Shown here: piece after piece, positions 23,467 through 34,043 of the stretch
How positions within the stretch are numbered: position 1 is the first letter of the stretch
Layout of the letters: every line of letters starts with the position of its first letter
DNA from: Monocercomonoides exilis
Lineage: Eukaryota; Preaxostyla; Oxymonadida; Polymastigidae
Reading direction: 5' to 3'
Length of the DNA: 64,000 bases
Assembly: GCA_001643675.2 (NCBI GenBank)
Contig: LSRY02000065.1
Span: 317,001 to 381,000, forward strand
Notes under the pieces: generated by a model
Database searches by the model: none
What the model saw: the letters and a program-made list of their open reading frames with translations, nothing else
What the model was told of the DNA's origin: nothing
Translations under genes and position numbers: made by a program

Positions 23467-24573
23467 CTATGATGCCACAGCAGCCGAGGCACCCGATGGA
23501 TAAATCGCAGGCGCTGATGAAGATACGGATGATTTATTACACCTGTCACGTTCTTCTCTTTTCTTCTCAACATCTAGATTGAAGAGCCAAAATGGAGTTA
23601 TGCTCCAGTTGAAGAAGAAGATGAAGATGGAGAAAATAATAAAGGCGCAGAGTGAAGCGAAGACTTTGGTGAAGGATCAACCTCAAGAAGCTTTTTCAAA
23701 TACTCCAAAACGTCAATCCGTAGCTCTTCCAATAACAGAAACACTTCATTTATATCAGGATCAGATATATCGATCATCGGCCAATGCTCACCGTTTTTGT
23801 GTGATAAGAACTTTTTAACAATAAATTCTCCTTGAAATATCTAAAAGAGGAAAAAAAAGATGAGAAAAAAGCAAAAGAGAAAATTTCATCCACAAAAGAT
23901 GTGATTCGTCATAAGATTCAAAAAATGATTCATATCATTTTGAGTTTTTGATTTCAGGTCTTTTGATGTTGATATTGCAGATAATATTAGATTTTTTGAA
24001 ACATAAGTAATCAATTAATTTGTTTTAATTCTTGAATATAATTTTTCGTTCTTGAGTATTATTACGTTTGAATTCTCGTTATCATTAACTTTCAAAAAAA
24101 TAATAAAAGACATACGACTTTTCACCTTTTCGTATTTTCAACTCATTGAAATATAGAAATGTTTATGAAAGTTCAAAAAATAAAAATGTCTTTTCAAATG
24201 GATGAAACAAAAAAGGCAAAAATTAATGGAAATAAGTGTTTGCAACAAATAACAACAAATAGTTAACTTTTTAAATCAAATATGAAAAGTTAATTCAAAT
24301 ATTTTGTGAAATAGATCTTTTTGAAACTTTATATTCGATGATACGCAAAAGAAATACAAATGTGAAATTCACAAAAATAAATGATGGGAACGGAATGATC
24401 AACATTTAATAATCATTTTTTTTAAAAGGGATAAAATAAATATCATGTAACTTTTCAAAGAAAAATACCCATTTGTTATTATTATAAATATTTTTATTAA
24501 AATAAATTGTTTTTTTCTCCAATTCAATCTGTCACATTTGAAGAGTCGAATTTAATGATCCCATAAAAAATCA
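23467..24573. other. AT-rich spacer
   Basis: A short plus frame at 23,579-23,818 is basic and unrecognised. The remainder is AT-rich with no gene, RNA or repeat that I can support up to the MITE at 24,574. Confidence 0.5.
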
Positions 24574-24840
24574 CCCATATGGGTCATTCTTTTTGAAAAG
24601 TCGCAAATGGTTTATTTTTGGGTTTAATAAAATTGAACGTTTTTTGACCAATTTTTTCTTTAAATACTGAAACCTTAATAATATCTTGAATTTGAATTAA
24701 CGAACCAATTTGATGTGAGGAAAAGTGCATGCTCGAGAAATCTGATTGATTCTTTCCTAAAAATTGTCAAATTAGGAACATTTTTTATTAAACTCATTAA
24801 TTAAACATTTGCGATTTTTCAAAAAGAATGACCCATATGG
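24574..24840. mobile_element. 267-bp MITE, family D, abutting the surface-receptor gene
   Basis: The left end CCCATATGGGTCATTC continues through TTTTTGAAAAGTCGCAAATG. The right end at 24,840 is its complement (CATTTGCGATTTTTC then AAAAAGAATGACCCATATGG). The inverted repeats extend about 60 bp each. The right end contains the ATG used as the first start codon of the receptor frame. No target duplication is obvious. Confidence 0.75.
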
Positions 24841-27800
24841 ATGTTGGGATGATACTGAATGGAAGCAATATTGAAGGGGCATTATCAGAGAAGAGTGAAG
24901 AAGGAGGAGCATTGAAGATCGTTCTGAAGAATGGAGGATATATGACAATTCAAGAGAGTTCATTTACTGGATGTATTTGCAAGAATATGAGTGAGGGAGG
25001 AAAAGGAGGAGGGATGTATCTGGATTGCTGTTCGAATGGAGGAGGATTTCAGCTTTTATTGATATCCTTTTCTGGATGTTCAGCAACAGTTGGGAAGAAC
25101 ATGTTTGAAAAGAGCAGCAATCTGGTAAACAGTGTGAATACAGAGCGTTTTTCAATTGTTAACACAGATTACGTGGAGAATGGGAATGCATTTGTTGGGG
25201 AAGATGAGAAATATGGAGAAATGGATCTGCGAGTGTTTCTCGTTGAACTGAAGTGGGTGGAGGTATCTGTATCGACTGGTGGGCATGACACATTGGGGTG
25301 TGGAAGTGATGCGTTTCCTTGTTATTCGATATATCACGGCCTGGTGCATCTGACATCAAAATCTGTTTGTCTGATGTTCATTGTTGATGAGAGTGTGATT
25401 GATAGAGAGATAAATCTGGAAGAATTGAATTTGAGTTCGAAGAGCAGAGAAAATTGTAAAGTTGAAGTGAAATCAAGAATTGAAAAAACAAAGGATTCTT
25501 TGATTTCAACAAGAGAAACAGTCTCGTTGGTGAGAGTGAATTTTATGTTTGATTCGTATTTCATCTCTTCACATGAATCATTGATGTCACCCGAAGGAGG
25601 AATTCTTGAGATAAAAAATTGCTCATTTGACTCAACACAATCAGCTGGAGAAGGAAGTATAGAATTAGCAAACATTCCATTTCACATTATCAACATGGAA
25701 AAAGGAGAATTACAACTTGATGGATACACAATATCAAATCTCATTCTTCAAGAATCTGCATTATATCTTTCATCATCACTTCCATCAGTGATTTATTTGT
25801 TTGAGATCAGCAATCCAACAGTTTCTCATTCGCTTGTTGAAATTATTGAATGTGGACAGTTGAATGTGGATAGATTATTTGTTGAAAATATCACAGTTGA
25901 AGGAAATGAAGAATCATTAATATCTTGCCTGTCAATGAAAAAGACAATTCAGTTAGCAAATTGCACAATAGGTGGAGTCAGTTCAAAGACTACAAAAGGA
26001 AAATTGATGAAGTTGGAGAATTGTTTGGATGTGAAAATGGACAGTTGCATTTTCGATGGAAGTTCAAAGGAAAGAAATGAACAATATTTGAATGTGAAAG
26101 AAGAGATGTGCAGATGGTCAGGATCTCTTGTGGATGTTGTGAAGAGTTCTGTGATGATGAAAGATACAGCAATCTCGAGTTCAGCAGAAGGCGGAATAAC
26201 AATGAGAGGTGGAAATGTGATTATTGAAAAAGGAAAGTTTATGAACAAAAATCCATCAATTGAAGGATATCCATCGCTGAGAAGGAACATGATATGTTCA
26301 GATTCTGGAACATTGAATGTGAGGAGTTTGAAAGGTGGTGATGGAGTTTTGCCAAATTCATCACTTTGGATGTTGAATGATGGGTGCAATTTTGAAGGGA
26401 TTGTTTCAGAGAGAGATTCATCGTTTTTCATTCCTGTGTTGGAGAGTGTGGAAGCAAAAGAAGAGACAGATAGAATGAAGCTGACATTTAAAGGGATGCT
26501 TCTTGTTCCATGCAATCTGTCATTTTCAGTTGTGAAGAGGAAGGGAGAGGAGAAAGAGATTGAACATTATGATTTTGATTCAAATGGATTCTTTTCGGAA
26601 ATAGAAGTTGAAGGAAGCGTGTCAAAAGATCTGATCAGCAGTTGTGAAGATGAAATTGATGTGAGCGCGCATGTTTTGTTTGGGAATGCAGAATCTTCAT
26701 CTTTAACAGATTCATTCATTTTGAAGAATGCGAGCATTACTCCACCAAAAGGAGATGAAAAGATTGTTGAAGGAGGAAAAGAAAGGAGGCGGTCATGGGC
26801 GTTGATAATCGCTGTGATATTTATTTTATTGTTTTTGATTGTTCTTGTAGTGTCTATTATTCTGGCAGTTCGATGGAGAAAGGCAAAGAACGAGAACAAA
26901 GATTTGAGAAAAATTGTGAATGATAACTTCAGAAAAGATCCGAAGTTGATTGAGATGGTGACGATGGAGATATCGCCTGAGGAGCAGTGGAGGAGAGCAG
27001 AGAATGAGGCAGAGAAGAAGAATGAAGAGAAGATCAAGAAGAGGGTGTATGAGAAAACCTTGGGGCATTCAGAATCATCAGAGCATTTGCTGGCTGAGAG
27101 TGGATCAACTGAATATATTCTGGGAAGAGATTCAGACAAGATCCCTCAATGGATGCTGGAGAAGGTTGATGAGGAGACGAGAAAGAGAATACCATCACCA
27201 TCGGTCTCATCCACTTCATCCACTTCAACAACTGACTCAGATTCAACATTTGTTCGAGGGGAAGATCTGTGCCCCACCACCTCATCAATGTCGAACTTGG
27301 TGGATGCAATGGCATGTTCATCTCCGCACGAGAAATTGATTGTGGATCTGAGGGATTCATTGTTCATGTTGTTGCATGGAAGGAATGCGAAGAAGGAGAT
27401 GGCGATTGGATCCTTGAAGGAGAGGGAGCAAACAGCTGCTCAGATCATGTTCTGGGTGGCTAATCTTGCTCTCCACTCATTTGATGAAATGGAAAATCCT
27501 CTTTCTTCTCATTCCAATCTGAGTCCTCATATCGTTCTGTTCTCAGAGCACATGGTGATCTGCATTGTGATGCATTCTGATTTGCTTTTGTCTGATGACT
27601 CAGATTCATCGTCGATTTCTTCATCGACTGTTGTGACTTCTGCAAGTGATGAAGATGAAAGTGACTCTCTTCCCTCATCAGCATTTGAAGATGAAGATAG
27701 CTTCAAAAAAGAGTGCCTGAGGTGGAAGGCATCTGAATTACTGATCAACAAGAAGATGGGCGCAACAAAGGAAACAGTTTCATTTTCGATTGGGATGATG

Positions 27801-28028
27801 GTGTGGGAGTGTTTGACGCTGGAGATCCCATTTGGAGACTTTGAGGCAGAGACTGTGGGAGAGAAGATAAAGAATGGAGAGAGTGCGGTTGTGGAGTTAA
27901 GAAAGTTGTGGAGAGCACGCACAGAATGTGGAAGAAAGGGATATAATGATGGATGTGAATTGTGTATTGTTCAAGCGCATTCCATTGGACATAGTTTTTT
28001 CGATGATGATTCATTCAAAAATTGTTGA
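24828..28028 (+). CDS. Type-I surface receptor-like protein with beta-helix ectodomain and kinase-like tail, 5'-truncated (1,066 aa readable)
   Basis: The ectodomain (residues about 10-650) is built of short beta-strand/turn repeats of the pectate-lyase-like kind (EEGGALKIVLKNGGYMTIQE, GGKGGGMYLDC, GTLNVRSLKGGDG) and holds the family motif CGSDAFPCYSIYHGLVHL. One membrane helix follows at about 656-681 (WALIIAVIFILLFLIVLVVS) with a basic stop-transfer flank. The cytosolic tail resembles a degenerate protein kinase: a DLRDSLFMLLHGR block, LSPHIVLFSEHMVICIV where a catalytic loop would sit but without HRD, and RWKASELL...FSIGMMVWECLTLEIPFGD like the APE-to-helix-F part of a C-lobe. No VAIK, HRD or DFG motif is seen, so it is probably a pseudokinase. 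There is no signal peptide: the first ATG lies in the MITE end, so the true N-terminus seems lost. The family is, from memory, greatly expanded in Monocercomonoides; a surface role is inferred. Confidence 0.75.
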   Translation: MTHMDVGMILNGSNIEGALSEKSEEGGALKIVLKNGGYMTIQESSFTGCICKNMSEGGKGGGMYLDCCSNGGGFQLLLISFSGCSATVGKNMFEKSSNLVNSVNTERFSIVNTDYVENGNAFVGEDEKYGEMDLRVFLVELKWVEVSVSTGGHDTLGCGSDAFPCYSIYHGLVHLTSKSVCLMFIVDESVIDREINLEELNLSSKSRENCKVEVKSRIEKTKDSLISTRETVSLVRVNFMFDSYFISSHESLMSPEGGILEIKNCSFDSTQSAGEGSIELANIPFHIINMEKGELQLDGYTISNLILQESALYLSSSLPSVIYLFEISNPTVSHSLVEIIECGQLNVDRLFVENITVEGNEESLISCLSMKKTIQLANCTIGGVSSKTTKGKLMKLENCLDVKMDSCIFDGSSKERNEQYLNVKEEMCRWSGSLVDVVKSSVMMKDTAISSSAEGGITMRGGNVIIEKGKFMNKNPSIEGYPSLRRNMICSDSGTLNVRSLKGGDGVLPNSSLWMLNDGCNFEGIVSERDSSFFIPVLESVEAKEETDRMKLTFKGMLLVPCNLSFSVVKRKGEEKEIEHYDFDSNGFFSEIEVEGSVSKDLISSCEDEIDVSAHVLFGNAESSSLTDSFILKNASITPPKGDEKIVEGGKERRRSWALIIAVIFILLFLIVLVVSIILAVRWRKAKNENKDLRKIVNDNFRKDPKLIEMVTMEISPEEQWRRAENEAEKKNEEKIKKRVYEKTLGHSESSEHLLAESGSTEYILGRDSDKIPQWMLEKVDEETRKRIPSPSVSSTSSTSTTDSDSTFVRGEDLCPTTSSMSNLVDAMACSSPHEKLIVDLRDSLFMLLHGRNAKKEMAIGSLKEREQTAAQIMFWVANLALHSFDEMENPLSSHSNLSPHIVLFSEHMVICIVMHSDLLLSDDSDSSSISSSTVVTSASDEDESDSLPSSAFEDEDSFKKECLRWKASELLINKKMGATKETVSFSIGMMVWECLTLEIPFGDFEAETVGEKIKNGESAVVELRKLWRARTECGRKGYNDGCELCIVQAHSIGHSFFDDDSFKNC

Positions 28029-28570
28029 GACAGAGTCTTAAAGCGAGAATGCATTACTCGAGTATTTTCATATGTGTGGAGTGCGGATGGAAAAATGTTG
28101 AGAAGAAAATATTCTTTCCTAACAATTCTTTAGGAGAAAGACCAGAATGATAATATGAAACAAAAGAAAATTTGATTCAAATGAGTTTTTATATGTTTGA
28201 AAAAAATTGAGTTTGCAGCGATGAGTTAACAATTGGAATTTAACAAAATGGAAAACAAATTCAAACTTTTTAATAAATAAACTAAATTATCACGTAGGGT
28301 TAACCTTTTGAAATAGTGTTCTCATTATTTTTATGAGTGAAGACAATGCTGTGATCATGTTTGTTTTTGATTATTTTTTTTTTTTGTTTTGTTTTTTTGC
28401 AAAGAGAACATGATAAAAATTTTGCAAATTATTAACAAAATATACTTAAATTTTATATCAAAAAGAAATTTAAAATCTAATTCCAAATGCAATTTTTTTT
28501 GAAATTTTTCCATTATAAATATTCAAAAATTTAAAAATTTGATCATTTGCAGAACAATTATATCAAAAAC
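28029..28570. other. AT-rich spacer before the second Merlin transposase
   Basis: There is no gene. I looked for a Merlin-type end (GG-starting inverted repeat with 8-9 bp duplication) here and after 30,079 and could not pair one. Confidence 0.45.
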
Positions 28571-30078
28571 ATGAGTGAGAACGAATTATTGGAAAAAGAA
28601 TTAACTTTCAGTGAGTTTATTATTCAATAGAACAACAAAAACCATCTTGCAGTAGAATTGTTATCAAAATACGGATTAATCAGAAAAAATAGGAAATGTT
28701 GGAAATACAAAAAAAATATGAATCTGAAGTTGCAAAAAAAGGAAAACGATTACTATGCCTACAAATGTTCAAAATGTGGAAGAATTTTTCGTTGGAGTTA
28801 TAATTCAATATTCATGGAATTTCACTTATCACCAATTAAAATTGTATCTCTTTTATATCATTTTTGGTACAAGCATTCAATAAAGGAAGTTACTTTCGAG
28901 CTGAATGTTGCAAACAAAACTGTTGTGAAATTTAATGAAAAGATGAGAAGAATATGCTGCTTTTTTGAAACGAGCAAAATAGAAAAAGTTGGAGACAATT
29001 GCATTGTTGAAATCGATGAAACTTTAATACACAAAAGAAAAAATGGAGTGGGGAGATGCACAGAACAGCAGTGGTTGTGGGGTGTTATTGAAAGAAAGGA
29101 AAAAGGAAAGCCTCAAAAGCTGATAGTTGAATTTCTTCCTGATAGAAAAGCAGATACAGTTTTTTACTTCGTTAAAAAAAACATTGAAAGATCATCAACA
29201 ATAATGTCTGATAAGTTGTCAGCATACAACTGCATAAGTGATAATGGCTTCACTATAGACAGCGTAAATCACACTCTTAATTTTGTTAAACCAGAAAATC
29301 CAAAGGTTAACACGCAGACTATTAAAAGCATCTGGTCTCATTTGAAAAATCATATTCCAAAACGAGGGAGATCATATTAAAAGACAAAGGAATATGTTTA
29401 CGAGTTTCAATACAGATTCAACAATCGACTTTCTCCAACCGCATTTATGAAAGAATTATCAAAGATTGATAAGAAAAATTTGGATGTCTTTCTTCGTGCT
29501 TACAATGATAGTGCTGAAAATATGATAAGTGTTTTGAATAAAGAAAGAAAATTCAAATTATCATCTTATTATTTGAAAAAAGAGGAAATGAAAAGAAAAA
29601 AAAAAGAAACTATGAAATGGTTGATGAAAGTGAGCTGGATGAAGTTTTAAAGAAAAAAAGATTATCGAAGAAATTGATTGAAACAAATAATATTGAATTT
29701 TTAAAAAGAAGAAAAATTGATGATGAAGAAGAGAAAGAAGAGAAAGAAGAGAAAGAAGAGAAAGAAGAGAAAGAAGAGAAAGAAGAGAGAGAAGAAGAAG
29801 AAGAAACCATCTCAGATTTAGAAACAAAGACTGTTAGAAAAAAAAGAAATATTAGAAACAGATCAAAAAATGGTAGATTCGTGAAAATTACAGAGAATCA
29901 ACAGATTGAAACTTTTATTCTTGAATCAAAACTGTTTTGTGAAAAAAAGGAAACAAAAATTGAGGAGATGGAGAAAAAAGAAAAAGAAAAAACAAAAACA
30001 ATTCAAAATCGAAAAATTCTTGGAAGTTTCATCAAATCAAAAGATATTGGAACCGAGCAATATCCTATTGGTTTGTAG
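28571..30078 (+). pseudogene. Merlin (IS1595-like DDE) transposase, second copy, broken
   Basis: Starting at ATG 28,571 (MSENELLEKELTF), the frame meets TAG at 28,628, then reads the zinc ribbon (CWKY...CSKCGRIFRWSYNSIF), the first catalytic Asp in VEIDETLIHKRKNGVGR, then WLWGVIERKEKGKPQKL, the second Asp in MSDKLSAYNC, VNHTLNFVKPENPKVNTQT and IKSIWSHLKNHIPKRG. TAA at 29,378 interrupts it, after which the same frame continues EYVYEFQYRFNNRLSP, typical of the C-terminal end of this family. A one-base frameshift at the A-run near 29,590-29,606 leads into a charged tail with an (EEKEEK)n tract, ending TAG 30,076-30,078. Where the family usually has Glu in the third catalytic block (TIE-x-x-W) this copy reads TIKSIW, so the catalytic Glu appears replaced by Lys. 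It is inactive by these marks. Confidence 0.85.
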
Positions 30079-30688
30079 ATAAATGTATCACAACACTTTA
30101 TTTCACATCACTTTTAAACGATGTTCAAACAATGCAATAAAATTACAAATTATCTTTTTTTGTTTATCATCAAATTTGTCAAAACATGTGAAAAGATTCT
30201 TATCTAATTGTTGGAATTGCATTTATTGAACTGAAATTCAATTATTCTATTTGAATATCCATATTGCAATAACAATCAGATTGAATACAATCACTCAACC
30301 ACAATTTTCTCATTCTCAAACAGCATGATTGTTGTTGTTTCAGAAAACAAACTGGAAATCAAGTTCTTCCCAAAATAACCATCATCTCACCATTAATTGA
30401 ATTAAGTTTCGCCTCATCTTCTCACTTCACAAACTTTCCTCTCCTTTTTTCTTTTCCAGTTTCTTTTCACCCGTGTCCACATCACTCTCTTACTCCACAC
30501 CATTCCTCAAACAACCCAGATAGTAATTCCACAACTTTCATCTACTGTTCCTTTCACAAATACAAACTCAAATCAGTTCTTTTTTAAACATCGTTCTTTG
30601 ATGTTATTCTCTTGAAACTGTTTTGATCTCACAAACTTCAGCACATTAGCTCAAACACTCTATTTTTTTCATCCACATTACAACCACA
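30079..30688. other. AT-rich spacer between the Merlin relic and surface-gene relic
   Basis: Nothing coding or repetitive is recognised. No right-hand Merlin terminus was found. Confidence 0.45.
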
Positions 30689-32592
30689 TCATTCTGCAGC
30701 TGCACTTCTCAGAACAGTTTTCTCCTCTCCACTCAGCTCAATCTCCATCACTCCCCCTTCTCTGCTCCTCTCACTTGTAACTCCATCCCCCTCAAAGCTC
30801 TCCACAAACACACTCGAATGCACAGCAAATGGCACATTCTCAAACGATGCTCCCCTGACAGAGCAGTTCTGCACATTCAGCATCCCAATCAGCGTGCTCA
30901 CAATCCTGTATCCAACAACCCCACTCTCTCTCTCCACTCAAACCCCACATTCAACACATTCACCACCCCACCTTCTGTTCCCAGAACTATGCTTTGCCCA
31001 GTTCCAAACACCTGCGGAAGACTTATCGCAAACATTCTCACACTCAGGCGCTCATCACTCCACATCACAGCTTCACATCCATTGCTCTTTAGCTCCCATT
31101 CAACATGCATCTTCGCCTGCTTTGCTTTTTCTGCCTCATGCCCACATATTATTGTTCTTCGCTCATACACAAAGCAGTCACTCACCACACATCTGTCGAT
31201 CACCACAACCTTCTGCTCTTTTTGCTCACTCTCTTCCTTCAGATGCACTATCCCACACCAAAGCATCTCACATGCAATCTCCTCTTTCCCACGCCCCAGA
31301 ACATCCATCCCGCGCCCTTCCGACACATGCACCTCATCTCCGCTGAACTTCACCAGGAACAGAAGCAAATCAACACTCTCCCTTGCAAATCTTCCATCAT
31401 CCCTCCCTCGCAGCTCCACTTTGCTTACACCATCTTCGCCCACAAGCTCCATGTCAAACCGTTTCGGAAGGATTGTTGCATTCAAATCCTCACACACCAC
31501 AAACATATCTGCTCCTTCCCCTGCCCTGTTCCTCTCAAACACACACCCCTTCTCCTCAAAGTAATATGAGCAGCTCTCCCCAACAACACTCATACACATC
31601 CCTCCTCCTTTCTCTTCACTCCCCCTTGCCGAGCATCCTTCAAATGTGCTGTTCTCAACAACAACCACCACGCCTTCTGCCACCTCACACTTCAACTCCC
31701 TCCCACTCCCTTCTTCAGATCCACACTGAAAATATCGAATTGTTTCCCACTCTGCATCTCTTTCCTCGTTTTGCAACAACCCCGCTCCTCATTCTCATCT
31801 CGCATCTGTTAATCCTTCTCCAACTTATCTCCAGCTTTGATCGTTTCTCTCCAACAACTACCCCTTCTCCTCCCTCAGAATCACTCCTTCATAAAACTCA
31901 GTCCCTCTCACAAATACGCTCTCCTTCTGAATCTCTATGCATTTCACGCTCACCATCCACATATCAACCACCAAAGATCCACTTTCTTCTTTGCTTTCTT
32001 CACCTCCAATCTGACAGTCAACAATCATCACAACCCTAACACTAATCGTTGCATTCTCCTCCTTTTTCATGTTTTTCATCCCTTTCCACGTTGTGAAGCA
32101 CGGCTCTTCTTCACTTCCACATCTTGCAACATCAAATCCTTCTGATGAAATAAATATCTCCATTGAGTTGTATGGAACGAGGAACATGAACAAATCTTTA
32201 TTCGAATGATGACTATCACTTCCTACAAACAAATTGTTATCGCCTGTCATTGATGAGTAATCAAATCTGAATGCTAAAGTCGTAACAGAAAAATTAAAAT
32301 CCTTTCCCAAAATGAACTCATTCTTTCCTATGACTGCATTGCTGTTCTCAAAAATTACATCAACATCAAAAAGAAATGGCTTCTCATTCAAACAATTTTG
32401 GAAATCCAAATAAAGAAATCCTCCTTTTCCATTTATTGATGAAAGCGAACAAGATGACGCATTTGTTGATTTTATTTCCAGTTTTTCATTCCTTTGCAAT
32501 GTGATTTTTGCAACACCACCTTCTCCACTGCCCTTGTTCTCAATATTTGTTAAGTTGCTGCTTTCAAACAAAACAGAAGAAGCCATCACCAT
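30689..32592 (-). pseudogene. Decayed surface-receptor gene (ectodomain pieces, two successive modules)
   Basis: Piece A (32,592-31,858) reads SGEGGVAKITLQRNEKLEIK, INGKGGFLYLD, then GDNNLFVGSD and GFDVARCGSEEEPCFTTWKG. Piece B (31,779-30,898) repeats the same order: EGCSARGSEEKGGGMCMSVV, then DLLLFLVKFSGDEVHVSEGR and WCGIVHLKEE, then GTEGGVVNVLNVGFEWRERV. Piece C (30,937-30,689) continues after a frameshift with MLNVQNCSVRGASFENVPFA. The same modules start the intact receptor at 24,828-28,028. A TAG closes piece A, several stops lie between A and B, and no membrane helix or kinase-like tail follows, so this is a relic, possibly two paralogues in tandem fused by decay. It reads toward the intact receptor from the opposite strand. 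Confidence 0.72.
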
Positions 32593-32925
32593 GGAGATTC
32601 ACCAAATGAACGCTCTGCCAAACTGCATCCCTTGAATGTGAAACTTCAACTGGTTGTTATCTACGAAATTTGATCAATATACTTTGTTAATAAAACATTA
32701 AATATGTATTTCATACATTGAAGATGTCCACATGATAAGATCAAGGACTTCATGCTTAGCGCATATTGATTTGGGATGTGATGTTGATGTAATCAATGTA
32801 AATATCATTTCCCACTTTTGCTGTGTTTGCATTGAACTTCATTTCAACAAATCCATATTCGAATCTCCTCTTTTTTGCTGCCAAATACACTTTTCCTCCT
32901 TTTCTTGTGCAGTTGTTGTTGCTTC
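32593..32925. other. Spacer between surface-gene relic and right inverted repeat
   Basis: No feature is recognised. It contains short unremarkable open frames. Confidence 0.5.
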
Positions 32926-33618
32926 AATAAATATCTTCTTGCATTTTGCATTCTATCTTATTTCAGAAGAAAATAAATTAAAATATAATGAAAATCGTTA
33001 AAATATTCTATAAATAAGTTAATTCATATGAAATTCAAACTTTGTTGGCGTCACCAGCGTTTCTTAATTCAAGATCATCACGGCATAACATTAATATCCT
33101 CAAACTGCACAAAATTGATCAGCTTAAAAATCATAAACAAAATTCATTAAGGATAGAATGAAATTTTAATAATCTTTAATTGCACACTTTAATAATATTT
33201 CTAAACATTTGATTTGTCTCAGATTTACAAGCTGGGGTTCAATTCTTGACGAAAGAAAGTAATTTCTTATTTTTTGGATATTAAAAATATAATTGTGGGA
33301 TAGATCAAAATATTTTAATTTTTTAATTTATTTTTTTTTATGTTTTATTTTTTGAAAAATCATTTTTATAATAAGAGTATATAATAATTAACAACTTCTC
33401 AGCTGCTTATTATTTTAAAATTATCAATTATTATCAAAATTTTGAAAAAATACTCAGATTTATGGGTGATTTTTAAAAATAGTTTTTTCTCAAGGATCAA
33501 AAAGAATTTCAAAATTCCAGTCCATACAAATGTTTTATTATTAATTCTACTTTTTATTTATCATAATGTTTTAAAACATTATCAAGAATCGAAAAAGGAC
33601 ATTAAATACACCTATGCC
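32926..33618 (+). repeat. 693-bp inverted repeat, right copy
   Basis: This is the reverse complement of 18,498-19,190. It starts AATAAATATCTTCTTGCATT and ends TTAAATACACCTATGCC. A B-box-like GGTTCAATTC at about 33,236-33,245 raises the chance that it began as a tRNA-derived or pol III-transcribed unit, but no tRNA fold can be completed. Outer flanks (GAAGAGA on the left copy, GAAAAT on the right copy) do not form a clear target duplication. Confidence 0.93.
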
Positions 33619-33917
33619 GAAAATATTATAATAGAGAAGAGAAATTATCAAATAATTACAAAGAAAAGCGTTATGCATTGAAACTGATTTGAATAAACAA
33701 ACTCGTATATACTTTGTTCTGAGGCTACACAAATACAAAGAATTAGGAAATAAATTGGGAAGAGAGAGAGAAAGAAATAGAAAAAGAAAAAGAAAAGGAG
33801 AAGGAGAAGGAGAAGGAGAAGGAGAAAAAAAAGAAAGAGAAAGAGAGAAGGAGAAAATAAATATGACATGGATAAGTTAAAAAAGAAATAGAGAAAGACG
33901 ATTAATTTGACACAAAC

Positions 33918-34043
33918 ATGTTGCTGTTGCTTTCTCGAATGCAGTCTTTGTTGAGCAGCTGATACACTTTGCTCCATCCTCAATGGCTCAGATGTCAGCT
34001 CTTCTATTTCCTTTGACAAACTTGATGCAACATTTTCCAAATG
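33918..34043 (-). pseudogene. Orphan 42-codon coiled-coil exon
   Basis: On the minus strand, a TCCAG acceptor at 34,045-34,044 and a GTTTGTG donor at 33,917-33,911 bound exactly 126 nt that read open in phase 0: HLENVASSLSKEIEELTSEP then LRMEQSVSAAQQRLHSRKQQ QH. The peptide is a heptad-like charged helix with a Gln-rich end in host style. No adjoining exon is recognised upstream, and downstream on this strand lies the right 693-bp repeat. It may be a surviving exon of a gene disrupted by the inverted-repeat-bounded block. Confidence 0.5.

Noticed and set aside
18498-33618. Polinton/Maverick identity for the inverted-repeat-bounded block
   Set aside because: Length and repeat size fit, but there is no type-B polymerase, integrase, protease or capsid frame and no 6-bp target duplication.
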